DNA of 64,000 nucleotides from Blastomyces gilchristii SLH14081 (GCF_000003855.2 NW_003101681.1:6189900-6253899), one strand, 5' to 3'. Positions 1-12,287 are shown, counted from the first letter of the stretch. Notes: generated by a model from the letters alone, not told the origin. Made by a program: numbers and translations.

Positions 1-867
1 CTAGTTCAGTAACTAGGTTAGATTTTGAAGAGAATCTAATAAACTAAAATTGATTTTTGAGATAAATTAATAAAATCTTTACAATCTCTTTCTTGAGATA
101 CAGTGAGGAAAAGTATGATATCAATTGATAATAAATCAGATAATATGACAGTTTTTGAGAGAAAAACTGACAAAAAATAAATCAATTTTTTACAGAGAAA
201 TTGATTAAAACTATTCAATTTTATTCTAAATCATTCAATTCTTCTCACACAACAAGTGTGCAACTTAAATCAGTTAATAAAGAGTGTAAAAAAGAATTAA
301 GTATTAATGAAAGCTCTTCAGTCACTGAAAAAGTAATTCTTACTTAAAAGAATATGAAATTATGATAGATAATAACTCTGTTTTTAATTCTTTGTAAGAA
401 TATTGTATAAAACCCAGAGAAAAACACCTTACTTTTTCAAGAGAAGTAAAAAACTATTTCTAAGATCTTTTTTTTGCATTAACTGCTGCAGAAGAATGAG
501 ATAGAAACTGCTAAGATATGTACTACTGTATATCTTCTATCAAGACTTTTCCTCTTCAGAGTCTTGATATTATAGAGAATATAAGTCTGTTTCTATATAA
601 TAATATAAATATTGTCAGCAGAATGTAGAGGAACTGATTATTTATATCTCAAAATAGAAGACTTTGTCAATGATTATATCAATATAGAGTTAATTCTCAA
701 ATTCAATAGAAACCTAGTGTTGCTGTTCTCAATCTCTTGCAGAATCTATTGAATATTGAGATATTAAAACCAGATTTAATATATCTCACTGTGCAGGGAT
801 CAAAGGCTCAGTCAGACCTTGAAGTATACTGATTTTATAGTTATTGATGTGCTGTTGACTCATTGTC

Positions 868-1177
868 CACTGATTATGTATTGAATGCTGTTGCCGAGGT
901 ATCTTTTTGTATCGTTCTGCCAGGGATGGGCCAGATTGAGAGGGGTAGTACAAGGGTGAGACTTGGTGTTGAAGTCTAGATACACTGGCGACAGACTGTG
1001 GAGGTTGCACTTCAGAAGAGTCTGTTGGTTATGTACTTGATATTATCGCCGAGGTATCTTTTTGTATTTTTCTGCCGGGGATGGGCCAGATTGGGAAGGG
1101 CGGTACGAGGGTGAGACTTGGCGTTGGTGTTTTGGAACATCAAAGATGGACAGGGTTTTCGCGGAGGTCGCTCCTCG
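868..1177 (-). repeat. Tandem 155-bp monomers in the LINE 5'UTR
   Basis: Two head-to-tail units share the core GCCGAGGTATCTTTTTGTA (at 893 and 1048) and the block GGGATGGGCCAGATT, with a 155-bp period. The same pair, also with a 155-bp period, occurs at about 50079-50390 in the other LINE copy. Tandem 5'UTR monomers are known in other LINEs, where each unit carries promoter activity. A promoter role here is inference from position. The outer unit retains CpG better than the inner one. Confidence 0.75.
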
Positions 1178-1488
1178 GATATCTCCACAACTACAGGTCG
1201 GGGATCTTCCAAAATCGAGAAGATTGATGCATATGACTAGGTCACTTCACCTTACAATTTGTATGGTACTCTGGCCCGGGGTTGTGGTGTGGTAGGGGAG
1301 AACGGGGGATAATCCCACACAGGAGTTTCGAACAACGTCTGGTTCACGTTTGGCTGGATAACTCCACCACCACACAGGGTATGCGGTCGGCGATGGGGTC
1401 AGAATGCTCGTATGATCGAGGGCTTTTCGATGGATCTATCGGCGGGTTCTTATTCGAAAAATCGAGCGAGTTCGTGGTGGAGCGGTTG
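1020..1488 (-). promoter_or_regulatory. CpG-retaining 5' end of LINE copy 1 (likely internal promoter)
   Basis: About 470 bases with many CpG sites and GG/CC pairs stand in strong contrast to the CpG-free flanks. The block is nearly identical at 50229-50699. It lies at the extreme 5' end of the LINE, where internal promoters of non-LTR retrotransposons sit. Open frames of 66-77 codons exist here on both strands but are not kept in the same frame between the two copies, so I do not call a protein. Confidence 0.55.
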
Positions 1489-3330
1489 GCTAATAGTTGA
1501 TACAGAGGCTACAAAGCATATGAAAGAAAGAGAATCAATAGCTTCAAGCTGTGTTAAGTTTAATAGTCAGAGTCATATCTCTCTCAATGAAGTCACTGTA
1601 TTAGATACAATTGAAGAGTTGAAGTAACTGAAGTCTCAGCTGACTCAGTAAGAAAGTGAGCTAGATGAGTATAAGCATCAGCTCAATCAGCAGCAGAAAC
1701 AGCTGAATAAGTATATTACTCTTATTAATAAGCATGTCAGCAAGCTTCAGAACAATCTTCAGTATTTGATAGATGAAAGAAGCTGACTGACAGAGATATG
1801 AAGCAACTTCTACACAGAGAAAGCAGCACTCACTACTCAGAGATAAGAGCAGCAGCACAAAAATCAACAGTAATAGAAATAACTGACTTAAGTTAAAGAT
1901 AATGATTCTCTCACTGAATTCACTCAGTGACTGAATGTCTTATTTGAAAAAGGCTTCAAATCACTCTCTAGAGCTCTGTGAACACCTGCAATCTCAAGAG
2001 AGCTATATGATGTCAGGTGAGATGTGTTCAGAGACAGAATCTGCTGCTTAAATATAATAAGAAATAGATTCAATTTCACATGAGAGACAGATATTTCACA
2101 CTTCATCTATGACATAGAAGGGAATCAAGTCTGTAGAGAGTAAGTATTCACAGTACTCTTAAAGAAGAAGATCTGTCTCATCTGTAATTATAATGATTTT
2201 CTGCTAGATAATAGATTCTGTTCATTCTCATGATGAATCAGTAATATGATTAACTACACTGAAGATGATGAATGAGAACATTTAATATGACTGAGAGTGA
2301 GTGATATTATACTGTTTGATTCAGCAGAAGCAGATGTAATAATATTCATCAGTCATCTAGAGTTTATTATTATATAGAAGAGAGAAGATGCAGTACTCTG
2401 AGTCTTTTCATTATATTTAAAGAAACAGGCATTAGAATGACACAATGATCTGTCTACTGAAATGAGAAAGAATATGAGTACTTCTCTTCTCACTATAATC
2501 AGCAAGCTGAGATGAGAATTTCAGCTATCTGAGGAGAAAGCCTGGATAAAAGCTCAAAAACTGCATTTCTTCTTTGAGAAGTCAGATGAGCTGTCATTGA
2601 CACTGTATATCTCACAGAAGATTAACTTGCTGTGAGCTGTCTCAATCTCTGACTTTATAATGATGAAGAGACTTCTATGAGAAGAGTTGAAGTCAAATCT
2701 ATCTCTGATTACATCTCTTATTTTCATCAAGTGTCTGAATAACTTTTAAAGAAGAATTAGAGACAATGAGTCAGTCATCTGACATGCTTAAACTGATTGA
2801 AGAACTCAATTCACTGAATATATACAAAGCTTCAGATAATTTGATTAAAATAATAATCATCACTCTTATCAGACTCTCTTGATCAGATAATAGATGAAAA
2901 CTATCAAGTTATCTATGTCTGCTGCAGATCTCACAGTGACTTTCTCTGCAAGCATCTCTGCAGTGAGCAGGCTGCTGATTAGACATGCAGAGAGCAAATC
3001 ACCAGCATCTGCAGCAGAGTGCTATGTGTGCAGAGACTCTCATTACATTAACTGCTATCTCAGAAAAGAGAAGATCAGCAATCATCTAGTGAATCAAGTT
3101 GAATGAGAGAGTGATAGAGAAGAGAATAATAATCTATTATAACTAAATCTCAGTCTAGATTCTGATAGTAAGTCAGAAAAATAGACAATGAGTCAGATAC
3201 TGAGAGATCTGTCTCATTTATAAATACTCTTTCAGACAATTATCTGAGTATGTTTAACACTGATATATACACTATCACAGTGTGTGATGTTCTTATAAGT
3301 AATTAAGAACATATTAGTGAACTGCAGTAC
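1489..3330 (+). pseudogene. gypsy-2 gag remnant
   Basis: Broken by numerous in-frame TGA, TAA and TAG codons. Around 1600-1830 the frame shows a coiled-coil-like run rich in Leu, Gln, Lys and Glu (for example EYKHQLNQQQKQLNKY). Near 3018-3056 lies a zinc-knuckle-like stretch, CYVCRDSHYINC, close to the CCHC pattern of retroviral-type nucleocapsid. The longest open part is 2894-3106. Position before a protease with DTG fits gag. The start codon cannot be placed because LINE copy 1 abuts the 5' side. Confidence 0.55.
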
Positions 3331-4535
3331 TTACTCTACATCTTTCTTATTATTCTCATTGATACTCTCTGAGACAATCTCTCAGTTTGCATTAATACAG
3401 ACACAGGTATATCACTTATTGATATAGTAATAATAAGCATATTCTTTTCTCAATATCAGTCAGCTGCTCTGTCATATGACTGATGTGTGTACATTCAAGA
3501 AGTTGATTCAGATACAAATGAATTGAACCTATTCATATTAACAGCTCTCACTCTAAAGACAGATGATGATACTCTTTTTCATCTGAAGAGTGAATTTCAT
3601 CTGATGTGATATCTCAGATGCAATATAATTATAGTAAATGATATATTATCATTAGTAAGAGTCATCATCAATGTTCATGATGAGTGTATTATATTTTATA
3701 AGAAATATGCTATAAATGTCAAGATTATCAGAGACACTATCTATGCAGGTAGAAACTCTCTCTTATTATAAAAGTAAAAAAGAATCATCATCTGCTTCAC
3801 AGATATCAATGTTATTAATAATGATTCAATTGAGAAGTTATCTCTGTTTTCTATCTCATATATGAAATTATTCAGTCTACAGTTCAATCTATTGACAGAT
3901 ACAGAAGATTATAATAATTTTCTTCAGATTCTCACAGTAAACACTCTCACTGAGTGAGTTGAAGCACAGATATCAGATCACTGAGTAGCAGGCAATTATA
4001 AAGCAATTCAGAAGATTATTAACTGACATCACAAACTTTTTAATTTCAATCTGAAATTATTTTCAGACAATGTAAAGATATCACTACAGTTCATTAATAA
4101 AGATGATTTTTTCAGACTGAAGCAGTAATCATACTCTCTCTTATGAAGAGATTGAGAAGCAGCTGATTAAATCTTGAATCTGCTTGTTTAAAATGAAAGA
4201 ATTGAGAGAGTTTCTCTTGAGATCAAGAATTCTATCACTTTCTCTGTGTTCATAATCTGATATAAAGAGAAACTGTGTGTAATTGTGAACTTGCAGAAGA
4301 TCAATCTACAATTGTTTTCAAATGTATATTCTTTACTGACACAGCAGAATGTTCTGCAGTTATTAAGCAGTTTCATAGTATTCTTATCAATGAATATTCA
4401 TCAAGGCTTCTTTCAACAGCTTATAGAAGATTCTGATCACTTCAAAATCATCTTCATCACACTGTATTAAGAGCTTGAACACTTTACAGTTGCTATAATG
4501 AGATTGACAATCTCACTCAGATTCTTTCAGCAATA
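3331..4535 (+). pseudogene. gypsy-2 protease and first part of reverse transcriptase
   Basis: An aspartic protease signature reads CINTDTGISLID near 3390-3425, with the catalytic DTG intact. Reverse transcriptase begins near 4150; the clearest block is 4285-4470 (LQKINLQLFSNVYSLLTQQN, then IHQGFFQQLIEDSDHFK), which matches the gypsy-type palm region. The frame ends exactly at the AATA target site of gypsy-1 A at 4532-4535 and resumes at 12868: cutting out the insert gives FFQQY-MKEILTQF without a shift. Many TGA stops are present. Confidence 0.75.
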
Positions 4536-4719
4536 TGTGGTTCGGAAGAACGTACGACCGTCGGATAATAACGCGGCCGCTTCCGAACTACTAGCGTACG
4601 CGTACAAGTGTAAAGGGGCCATAGCGGCTGCTAATTAAATTAGCATACAATATTACAATATATAAGAAGCCGGTGTATGCCTGTAATCATATACTGGCTT
4701 AAGCAACCTTTGAATCACA
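4536..4719 (+). repeat. 5' LTR of gypsy-1 A
   Basis: 184 bp, TGTGG...CACA. The outer 100 bp keep CpG, including two GCGGCCGC-type words, while the inner 50 bp are mutated (for example GCCGGTGTATGCC where other copies have GCCGGCGTACGCC). A 9-bp inverted repeat, GTTCGGAAG at 4540 and CTTCCGAAC at 4580, brackets the CpG-rich part. Four more LTRs of the family are in the window. Confidence 0.93.
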
Positions 4720-5034
4720 TCTGATAGCATGTCTAAAAACCGGTGAGAAGCACAGGCTCCTTCAGAGTGTGATAATTCCATCTATAAAGCAATTCATAGT
4801 TATCATGCCAGTGTGATTCTAGAACATCTCAAAAGATAGTGTACAAAGAGCAGTGAGCAGAAGAGCATTTAATTGATACTGCTTCACTTATTGAGGGAAA
4901 ACTCCACACCCAGGTGAATGCCATGTATGAGAAGCAAACAGATGAGATGTGAGAAAGAAAATGAGAGTGATGAACCAGATTCAAAGAAGTTCACTCTCTA
5001 CTCAAAAGAAGAATAAAAGAGGGAATGATCATCA

Positions 5035-6450
5035 CCGGAGTTATATGATGATAACAGAAATCATATAACAATATAGCAATAGAGTGATATAATGATAGAC
5101 ATCATACAATCAATCAGAAATCACTGAAATAAATACCTCTTCTAGCTGATACAAATAATATCCTTCTCTGCTATCTGAACTGAAAGGTATACAGAACCTC
5201 TCAGAGAGTTTACTCAAAGTAGTAAGAAAAGCAGTCAAGACTGCTGAACTGAAATTGAAGCTCTGTATATATATAAGAATTCTAAATGAGATTAAGGTCT
5301 TGCATACACAGTGACAGGCTGAGACAGAAGCTAAACAATAATTGACATTCACTGCAGATCAAGCATTCACTATGAAGAGCTTCACTGACACAATCATCAT
5401 CATTAATAAGAATAGAGAAAACCAGATCTTAGGCCTGCAGCAGAAGATTGAACATTTACACAGACAGGTGACTACACTGAACCTGAAGATCTCATCACAA
5501 TTATTCACAATCTCTTCAGAAGTGTATACATCATCAGAGACTGCTGTACAGAATAAGAATCTGAGTATGAAATACATCAAGTCAGAAGATCTGCTGAAGC
5601 TATTAAGCTTTAATAGCAACTGAAAAAATGATGCTGCAATCAGCTGACTAAGTCAGATGTGATCATATTATTGAATTAAATATGAACTCACAGACAGACA
5701 GTTAACAGAATTTCAACAAGTCTTAAGATCTGCTATGTTTCTACATAGAAAAGTGAAGTCATTATAAATAACTGATGAAAAGATGAATCTTACAGACTCA
5801 GAGTGATATTCATTCTCACAAATATGAAATAAGTTTTTCAAATGAATCTTGTATAACTTTGAGAAAGTGAATATATGAGATAAGTGTTATGAACACTTCA
5901 CTGAGTGTAGATAAGTGAGTAATCTTATATCATACTTCATATACTTCAGCTTACACTATCTTGTATTGAATGAAGAGCTCTCAATATCTTTCTATTTACA
6001 GATCTTCATTTATGATCTTACACTTAAGTTGAGAGCAGAATGAAAATGCTTAATCTCACAGTCAGATATAGTGAAGAAAGCATACAATATTCTTATTATA
6101 CAGAAACAAGTAAGTCAATTATAACAGAAAATACTACAATCAGATATATCTCAGCAGAGAACAGATAATCAGACTTCTATAACATAAGTTATATATTTAG
6201 ACACAATGAATCTAGATCTGAATGTTATCACTAAAGTGCTGAATTCTCTGAAAAAGAAATCCTCTGAGTGAAAACCTTGATATTGTGAGTATTGAGCTTG
6301 CTTCAACTGCAGATACTAAAATCATGATATAAAAGATTACACTCAGCATGTGCAGTCAAGAGAAGCAAGAGAGTTAAAAAACTAGCAGAATCAGTGAGCT
6401 CAGAGACACTCACTGATATTCTATGAAAAGTCTTTAAAGTGAAAGAGATA
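5035..6450 (+). pseudogene. gypsy-1 A gag remnant
   Basis: Broken frame with several stops; the longest open run is 5342-5623 (helical, Lys/Glu/Gln-rich). Copy C keeps a better view of the same part at 39294-39545. A CCHC-like zinc knuckle reads ACFNCRY-stop-NHDIKD near 6298-6342, with the stop at a codon that is probably an old TGG. Gag packages element RNA in the cytoplasmic particle; that role is from the family. Before it, at about 5060-5100, lie short ATATAG-type tandem repeats that vary in number between copies. Confidence 0.7.
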
Positions 6451-6599
6451 TCTGTATTAGATGACTCTCTGAATCCTGTGAATACAAAGAAGAAGCAGGC
6501 TCTTAAATGAGATGCAGGTGAGAATGAAGTGAATACTCATCTCAATGCCTTGAGACCTGAAATATTAATATATAGAGAGCACTTGAGTAAGAATTAAGA

Positions 6600-6730
6600 G
6601 ATGGCTATAAAAGTGTTAGCAGACACAGAAGCTTCTACATAATATATTAATAATCATATAATTTGAAGATTGAAAGAAGTTCACTGAGTGAAGAATTCTC
6701 AACACATAAGATTATCTGATAATTAATATT
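6600..6730 (+). pseudogene. gypsy-1 A protease remnant
   Basis: A short aspartic-protease motif, KVLADTEAST-stop-YINN, lies at 6610-6660. The active-site triplet expected as DTG or DSG reads DTE here, the change GGx to GAx that this mutation process would make. Copies B/D (near 31731) and C (near 40725) carry the same block, also as DTE. No longer domain can be defined. Confidence 0.55.
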
Positions 6731-7079
6731 TGATATCACCTGCAAAAGTAAGAGTTCTCTTACACTTCAGAGAATGATCTTGCTATATTTGAGCGCGAGA
6801 GCTGCAGAACATGGAATATGACCTTATTCTCAGACTCAATTGATTTCAAAGGTTCAATTCACAGATTCAATGATGTACATATCATATGCAGTTAACTGAT
6901 AGAAAGAAAACAGTTCATACAATTCTATCAACTGATATGAGAAGGACATTTCACACTTCTGATATATAAGGATTAAATCTACTTACACATTAACAAGCAA
7001 AGAGAATGATTCACAAGACCTCATTTAAAAGCATTCTGTATATCATACAGGACCTGGAAGCAGAGAAAACTAAGATAAA

Positions 7080-7960
7080 AGATATACAGAAGGATAAGTG
7101 TATAAAGAAGCTTCTGAAGAAGTATAAGAAGATCTTCTGAACAGATCTTTCATCAGAATTGCTGCTGAAACAAGGATTCATACATGAGATTGACACAGGG
7201 GACACAAAACCAGTCAATCAGAATGCATACTCTCTGTCACAAACACATCTCAAAGAACAGAAGCATCAGATTATCAATCTTCTAGAATATAATCTCATAC
7301 AATTCTCATCAAGCACATGGGACTTTCCAGTTCTATTCATGAAAAAGGCGGGTGAGAAGTGACAGATGTGTATCAATTATCAAGCACTTAACAAGCTTAC
7401 AATCAAGAATGAATATTCACTGTCACAGATTCAACAACAGTTGAATACAGTCAGAAACACCTGATATCTATCAAAGATCAATCTTCTCTTAGAATACTGA
7501 CAGATCTGTGTAGATGAACTATCAGTTCTGTGAACTGTGTTTAATACATAATGAGAGAAGTTTGAATTCCTAGCAATGTTATTCAATCTGATAAATGCAT
7601 CTGTCATCTTTCAAATAATGATGAATACAATTCTTTATAAACAGAATAAAACCTCATATCTTATATATCTCAATGACATTCTAGTCTTTTCAAACTCATA
7701 CAATGAATATCTGAAGCATCTCAATGAAGTGCTTATAACTTTGACAGAGTATAAGCTCTACATCAAATCAATCAAGTATATGTTTGAAATGAAAGAGTTG
7801 AAGTTTGTAGAACATGTAGTGAGTGATGACTGTATATATCTCATTCTGAAGAAATTGAATGTCATAGTAAATTAACTGCAGCTGAGAAATGTATATCATA
7901 TATAACAGTTTCTTAAGTTGATCTCATACTACTGCAGATTCATCAAGGATTTCACATGAA
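7080..7960 (+). pseudogene. gypsy-1 A reverse transcriptase
   Basis: Two open blocks, 7159-7362 and 7576-7875, belong to one Ty3/gypsy reverse transcriptase broken by stops. The N-terminal part shows GFIHEIDTGDTKPVNQNAYS and FPVLFMKKAGEK, typical of fingers and palm. The active-site region reads YLIYLNDILVFS at about 7660-7690, so the usual YLDD is YLND, a G-to-A change at the first catalytic Asp. FVEHVVSDDCI marks the thumb and connection boundary. The enzyme would copy element RNA into DNA in particles; this copy cannot. Confidence 0.85.
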
Positions 7961-8039
7961 TATCTGCATCACTCTCAGATCTCTTGAGAGAAACAGATGC
8001 AAATCTGTAAAAGAAGAAGTTTTATTCAATCATCTGAAA

Positions 8040-8420
8040 TGCTGCATGTGAAGAGGCTTTTCTCACACTGAGAGAACATGTAATAACATTCTCAGTGCTT
8101 ATTCAATCAGATTGTGATAAACCTTTCTACATCAAGATAAATGCATCTGAATGAGCTATCAGAGGTGTTCTTCTACAGATGAGTAAGAACAGTAAGCTGC
8201 ACTTGATAGCATATAATGATAGAAAACTATCAAGCACTGAGCTCAATTACTCAGTGCATGAAAAGGAATTACTAGTGATTAAGCACATGCTGATGTTATA
8301 AAATAGATATATTGACAACAGGCATACAACAACAGTGATCACAGATCATGAAAGTCTTATCTATCTATAATTAATAACAAAACCTTTCAAATGCTTAGCA
8401 CATTGAATCTCAGAGTTCTA
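8040..8420 (+). pseudogene. gypsy-1 A RNase H
   Basis: Follows the reverse transcriptase in the same broken frame. Visible motifs are IQSDCDKPFYIKINASE, LLQMSKNSKLHLIAYNDRKL, NYSVHEKELLVIKHML and TTVITDHESLIYL, which match in order the usual gypsy RNase H blocks (Asp-containing strand, YSRKL-like block, Glu-containing helix, TDH block). Stops fall at Trp- and Gln-type positions. Copies C (42190-42500) and D (51300-51600) match. Confidence 0.8.
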
Positions 8421-8559
8421 AGCATACAATCTTCATATTAAATACTGAAAGAAATTGAACACTGTAATACCTGACATAATCAGTTGCAGATCTGATTTCA
8501 TGAGTGAGAGTTCTGTGAATCAGACACAAGAGACATTCATGTTAAACACACTGAGAGAA

Positions 8560-10110
8560 TACAAGGAATCAGAATGAGTGAACATCATGATCTCTCACTT
8601 GAAGAATGACAAGATATTGAATAACAAGTGTCTTGTGAGAGTAGTAGAAGAGATGCTTCTGAACTTCAAGCTGAGAAAATTGAGAAATAAAAATGATGTT
8701 GTGCTTTACTACAATCTAGAATATGTAGAAGCTCTCTATCTAGAATCTTCATTTAGACACAACTTGATGACTCACATACACAAGGAATTCAGTCACTTAG
8801 AAAGCCCTGAACTCATGAGTGTACTCAAACCAAGAGTATACTGACTAAGCATGACTGAGAACATCCAGGTGTACACTTATAGATGCCTGAATTGCCAGGT
8901 TGTGAAAGAATCTAAGAAAGGATTAGAACATGAGAAAGCACAACATCAGATAAAGTGTATGATACAACTGTTCAAACAATGAAGAGTGAATCTCATAGAC
9001 ATATTGCTGTGAACATCAAATGAAAATTAATGAATAATCACTGCTATTGATTACACTACTGACTGGTCAGTTGTGAAAGCAGTTTCAGAGACAATAGAGA
9101 AGATGATGATGAAGTTTCTATATAATAAGATCTATATCAACTATGAAATACTGCGTGAGATTCTAACTGATAATAATGTGAATCTCATAGAAGAAGTAAT
9201 GAGGCATTTCATGAGTCAGTTATAGATAAGACATTGTAGAACAATGCTATATCATTCACAGACAAACAGAAAGATGAAATGCTTGAATAGAATCTTGAGC
9301 AATATGCTGATGAAATATCTAGTGAGCAAGTCTACAAGACTATGAGATGAATATCTCAGGCAGGCGCTATTAGCCATGCAGATTCGACAGTATGCAGTCT
9401 TCAAGTGTTCATCATTCTATCTGTTGTATGGATTGCATCCGCGCATCCCGGAGAATGCTTTGAAAAAGGTGAGAGAGGGAACAGCAGTTGCAGACATAAT
9501 AGTTACAGATGCAGCAGGAACAGCAGTTACAGACACAGCAGTAGCAGTTGCAGATGCAGTAGTCATGAATATGAAATCAAGATTGAAAGAGATCAGTCAT
9601 GCACATGCAAAAGCTAACAAGTTACTTCTAAATCAAGCAATTCAATTAAAAAGAATACAAGACTCACTTGTTAAGAAATTGAGTCTCAAGATAAAAATGT
9701 AAGTTCTCATACACAATGAGAGTTCTGAGAAGTTTCAATCTAGATGATTTGAGTTATATAAGATACTTAAATCACATTCTCTGAGAACATATGCATTGAA
9801 AGAATCAGAGGAATGAATCTTACATAACTTAATCAATGATTCATGACTTATAAAAGCAAAGATGCAAGACCTGAGTGAATTATAGTCATTCACAGCACTA
9901 TCATCAGCATTGAAAAAGAAGAGACTTATAATTGAAAAGTCTTACAAAGTAAGAGAAATCATAGACACTTACAAATCAGATGACCTCACTTATTCTGATC
10001 TTTTCACAATTACAAGGAAAGAATGAGAAGAAATGAAGAAATCAGATGAATATTATACTTCAATAAGTGATGAGACTGTAGCTGATTGTATGATAACACA
10101 CTGCAGATAG
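8560..10110 (+). pseudogene. gypsy-1 A integrase
   Basis: Open pieces at 8578-8844 and 9376-9702. The zinc-binding HHCC part shows HIHKEFSH near 8776 and CLNC near 8884. The catalytic core shows AIDYTTDWSV near 9044 and LTDNNVN near 9165; the expected Glu of the DDE triad lies in SQTNRKMKCLN, where it appears changed to Lys. FKCSSFYLLYGLHPRI near 9408 is the conserved end of the core. A C-terminal tail carries Ala-Val-Thr-Asp repeats at 9480-9565. No chromodomain was recognised in this family. Confidence 0.8.
9476..9566 (+). repeat. Ala/Val/Thr/Asp-coding minisatellite in integrase tail
   Basis: Repeats of the type GCAGTTACAGATGCA code for AVTDA units. The array differs in length between copies: longest in A, one or two units in C (43580-43615), intermediate in D (52690-52745). 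It is in frame with integrase in each copy. Likely a length-variable linker. Confidence 0.6.
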
Positions 10111-10632
10111 TAAGTGCAATGTGGTAAAGAGCAGTCTCAAAGTGACAGACTTGCATGTGAATCAGATTGCAGAAGAAAAAGAAATTCAGAGTTGAATTTA
10201 ACTGTTTACACCAGTTCAATCACAGAGATCACAGAGAATGAACTATCTGAAACATCTGCAGATACATGAGATCAAGCTATCTTGACCTCTGAAGATACTC
10301 AGAGATCAGATGAGGTTAGTTTTGATAAGCTGTTTACTGTAGTGATCTGAGTGAGTGAAGAGAGACAGTATAATATATGAGACAGAATCACAAAAGATGA
10401 AAGCTGCTGAACCTAGTCACTGAACACTGTATCATATAGAGATTATGTAAGAGTAGTGACTAGCAGACAAAGAAAAAGCATAAGAAAAGAGATAATGAAT
10501 TGATCATCAACTGTAAGAGTCAGCTGTAAAAGATAAATGTTATCATATATATCTCATTCATTTTCATATATCATACATTTAATTTATTTCCAATGTCACA
10601 TCACCTGAAAAACATCAAAAACAAAGAAAATC
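10111..10632. other. Gap between gypsy-1 A integrase and the antisense frame
   Basis: About 520 bases between the end of the integrase frame and the 3' end of the minus-strand frame. It holds the last pol remnants and an AT-rich spacer; I see no gene. Convergent 3' ends of sense pol and the antisense frame would meet here. Confidence 0.4.
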
Positions 10633-12172
10633 TCAAAACTCAAGATTTGCAAGAGATTCAAGAGCTGCAAGCTGCTCTTGCAATAACATCATACACATCT
10701 TCAATTCCTCTATCACTCTGTGTATGACATTAATGTCATTTATTGCAAGATTGGCTGAAATGCTAATATAGAAATGTGTACATATATATGTAGAGAAATT
10801 GAAGAAGAGTGTGAGACCTGCAGAATCAGAAGCCAGAGCAGGAGAGATGAAGATGAAAGAAACAGAAGAAGAAGAAGACACAGAACTGAATGAATAACAG
10901 TGAGAGTCATCTGAGACTGAACACTTATGATCTGGTGTGTGCACAACCTTCTCTGCAGAGAAGGGAGAGAAAGTGATAAGAGAAGCTTGAGAGTGAGAGA
11001 GAGTAGTCTCAGCAGTATTATCATCTTTGATTAAAATGGCCTCTGGCACTGAAGTAACTAAGAACTATTATTAGTGTACAAAACTGTAAAAGCAGAGGTA
11101 ACAATTACTGAATGAACATCTGCTAGTCTTAGAATTGTATATACAATTACAACACACACAAGGCTTCTCAGAAAGAGAGAGAAGAACATGAGGGAATACA
11201 GGAAGCAGAATGCAGTGTGTGAATGACTCATTCTCATAATGACATTTCAGACAAGGTGTATGAGCCTCACATCTGTGAGTGTAAAAGAGTATGACATCTG
11301 TGTTTTCATTTCTGAAAACATGAATATCTTTCACCTGCATCATGAAGTTGAATGACAGATATCAGAGAATAGACTGATACAGATCTATCATTCTGAAGGA
11401 ATTCATCAGAATAAATGTTCTCATAATATTGAACTTTATAATTGTGAAAAGCTTCTTGATATCTGTGAATATCATAACTTTATACACAGTAAAACTCATA
11501 ACAATTTTCTCTAAGAACAGAAAAATCAGTGTTAGAAAGAGAAGATGAAAAAGAAAAAGACTTACAATCTCAACACTGTTGAGAAGAGAGGTGATTCTCT
11601 GATATGAATAAATGATTGTCTTATCATGAATATTTAAAACAAATATAATAATTGATGTTCATGACTGAGCTTCAGATAGTCATGTCATACACAGTCTTTA
11701 TATAATAAATTATTCTGAGAGTTGGCAAGAAGAGCAGAAGTGTATATACTGAGAGAGATGGTTCATTAAGTCTACACAATATCTCCTTAAAACAGAGAGA
11801 GCTGGTAATGAAAGCAGAGATGATAAAACCAGAAGTGGCAGAAGTGAGGGTCACAGGAACAGAGGTAGCGGGAGCGGGAGAACCAGACACAGGGATAAGT
11901 ATAGAAGATTGAGAAGCAGCAGAGAAAGGAACAGAGAGGAAAGCAGTAGAGAAAGAAGTGGCAGAAGAGACAAGAAGAGATGCAGAAGACCCAGTCATAC
12001 ATGACACAGACAATTCCTTCATTATCATGTTCTTCAAGTTCTTGATCAAGAATGCAACATCAGGTTCACTATCATCAGCAGACACAGATCTGTCAATATA
12101 TGAAGATTCTACATGAATAAAAACAAACATATCAGCATCTGTGTTCATGCAAAATTGTGCCAGAAAACACAA
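10633..12172 (-). pseudogene. gypsy-1 A antisense reading frame with cysteine-array domain
   Basis: Three long minus-strand blocks lie downstream of pol: 12172-11672, 11343-11071 and 11049-10633. Block 1 starts with a region conserved in copy D (a start at 12148 gives MNTDADMFVFIHVESSYI) and continues into a Ser/Thr/Ala/Pro-rich linker. Block 2 holds the array C-x2-C-x9-C ... N-C-x8-C-S-x3-C at 11253-11101. Block 3 ends in a likely coiled coil (VIEELKMCMMLLQEQLAALE). Copies C and D keep the same blocks in the same order. The blocks are in different frames, so introns or frameshifts must join them. The array recalls a fungal Cys-rich domain of unknown function (possibly DUF3716-like); that name is a guess. 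Function unknown. Confidence 0.6.
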
Positions 12173-12287
12173 TCAGAAACCCGCTGAGAAGGAAACAGTC
12201 AAGAATGTATGAGAAGATGAAGAAGGTGTGTCATCATTCATGATAATATATTATTCTGGTGATCATTAGAAGATAAACAAGTCCTGA

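Larger units (their letters stand above)
1..1488 (-). mobile_element. LINE copy 1, 5' region only (Tad1-like non-LTR retrotransposon)
   Basis: This stretch aligns almost base for base with 49217-50699, the 5' untranslated region of the full-length LINE at 33100-50742. The LINE runs on the minus strand, so its 5' end is at 1488 and the rest lies left of the window. The two copies part at 1489, where gag-like sequence of gypsy-2 begins; copy 2 has 43 more bases at its 5' end. The left two thirds (1-890) are AT-rich and mutated. The right third keeps CpG and GG/CC. No target duplication can be checked because the other end is outside the window. Confidence 0.8.

Noticed and set aside
1661..1867. 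Minus-strand hydrophobic frame as a membrane protein
   Set aside because: It is the complement of the gag coiled-coil region of gypsy-2 and has no support of its own.
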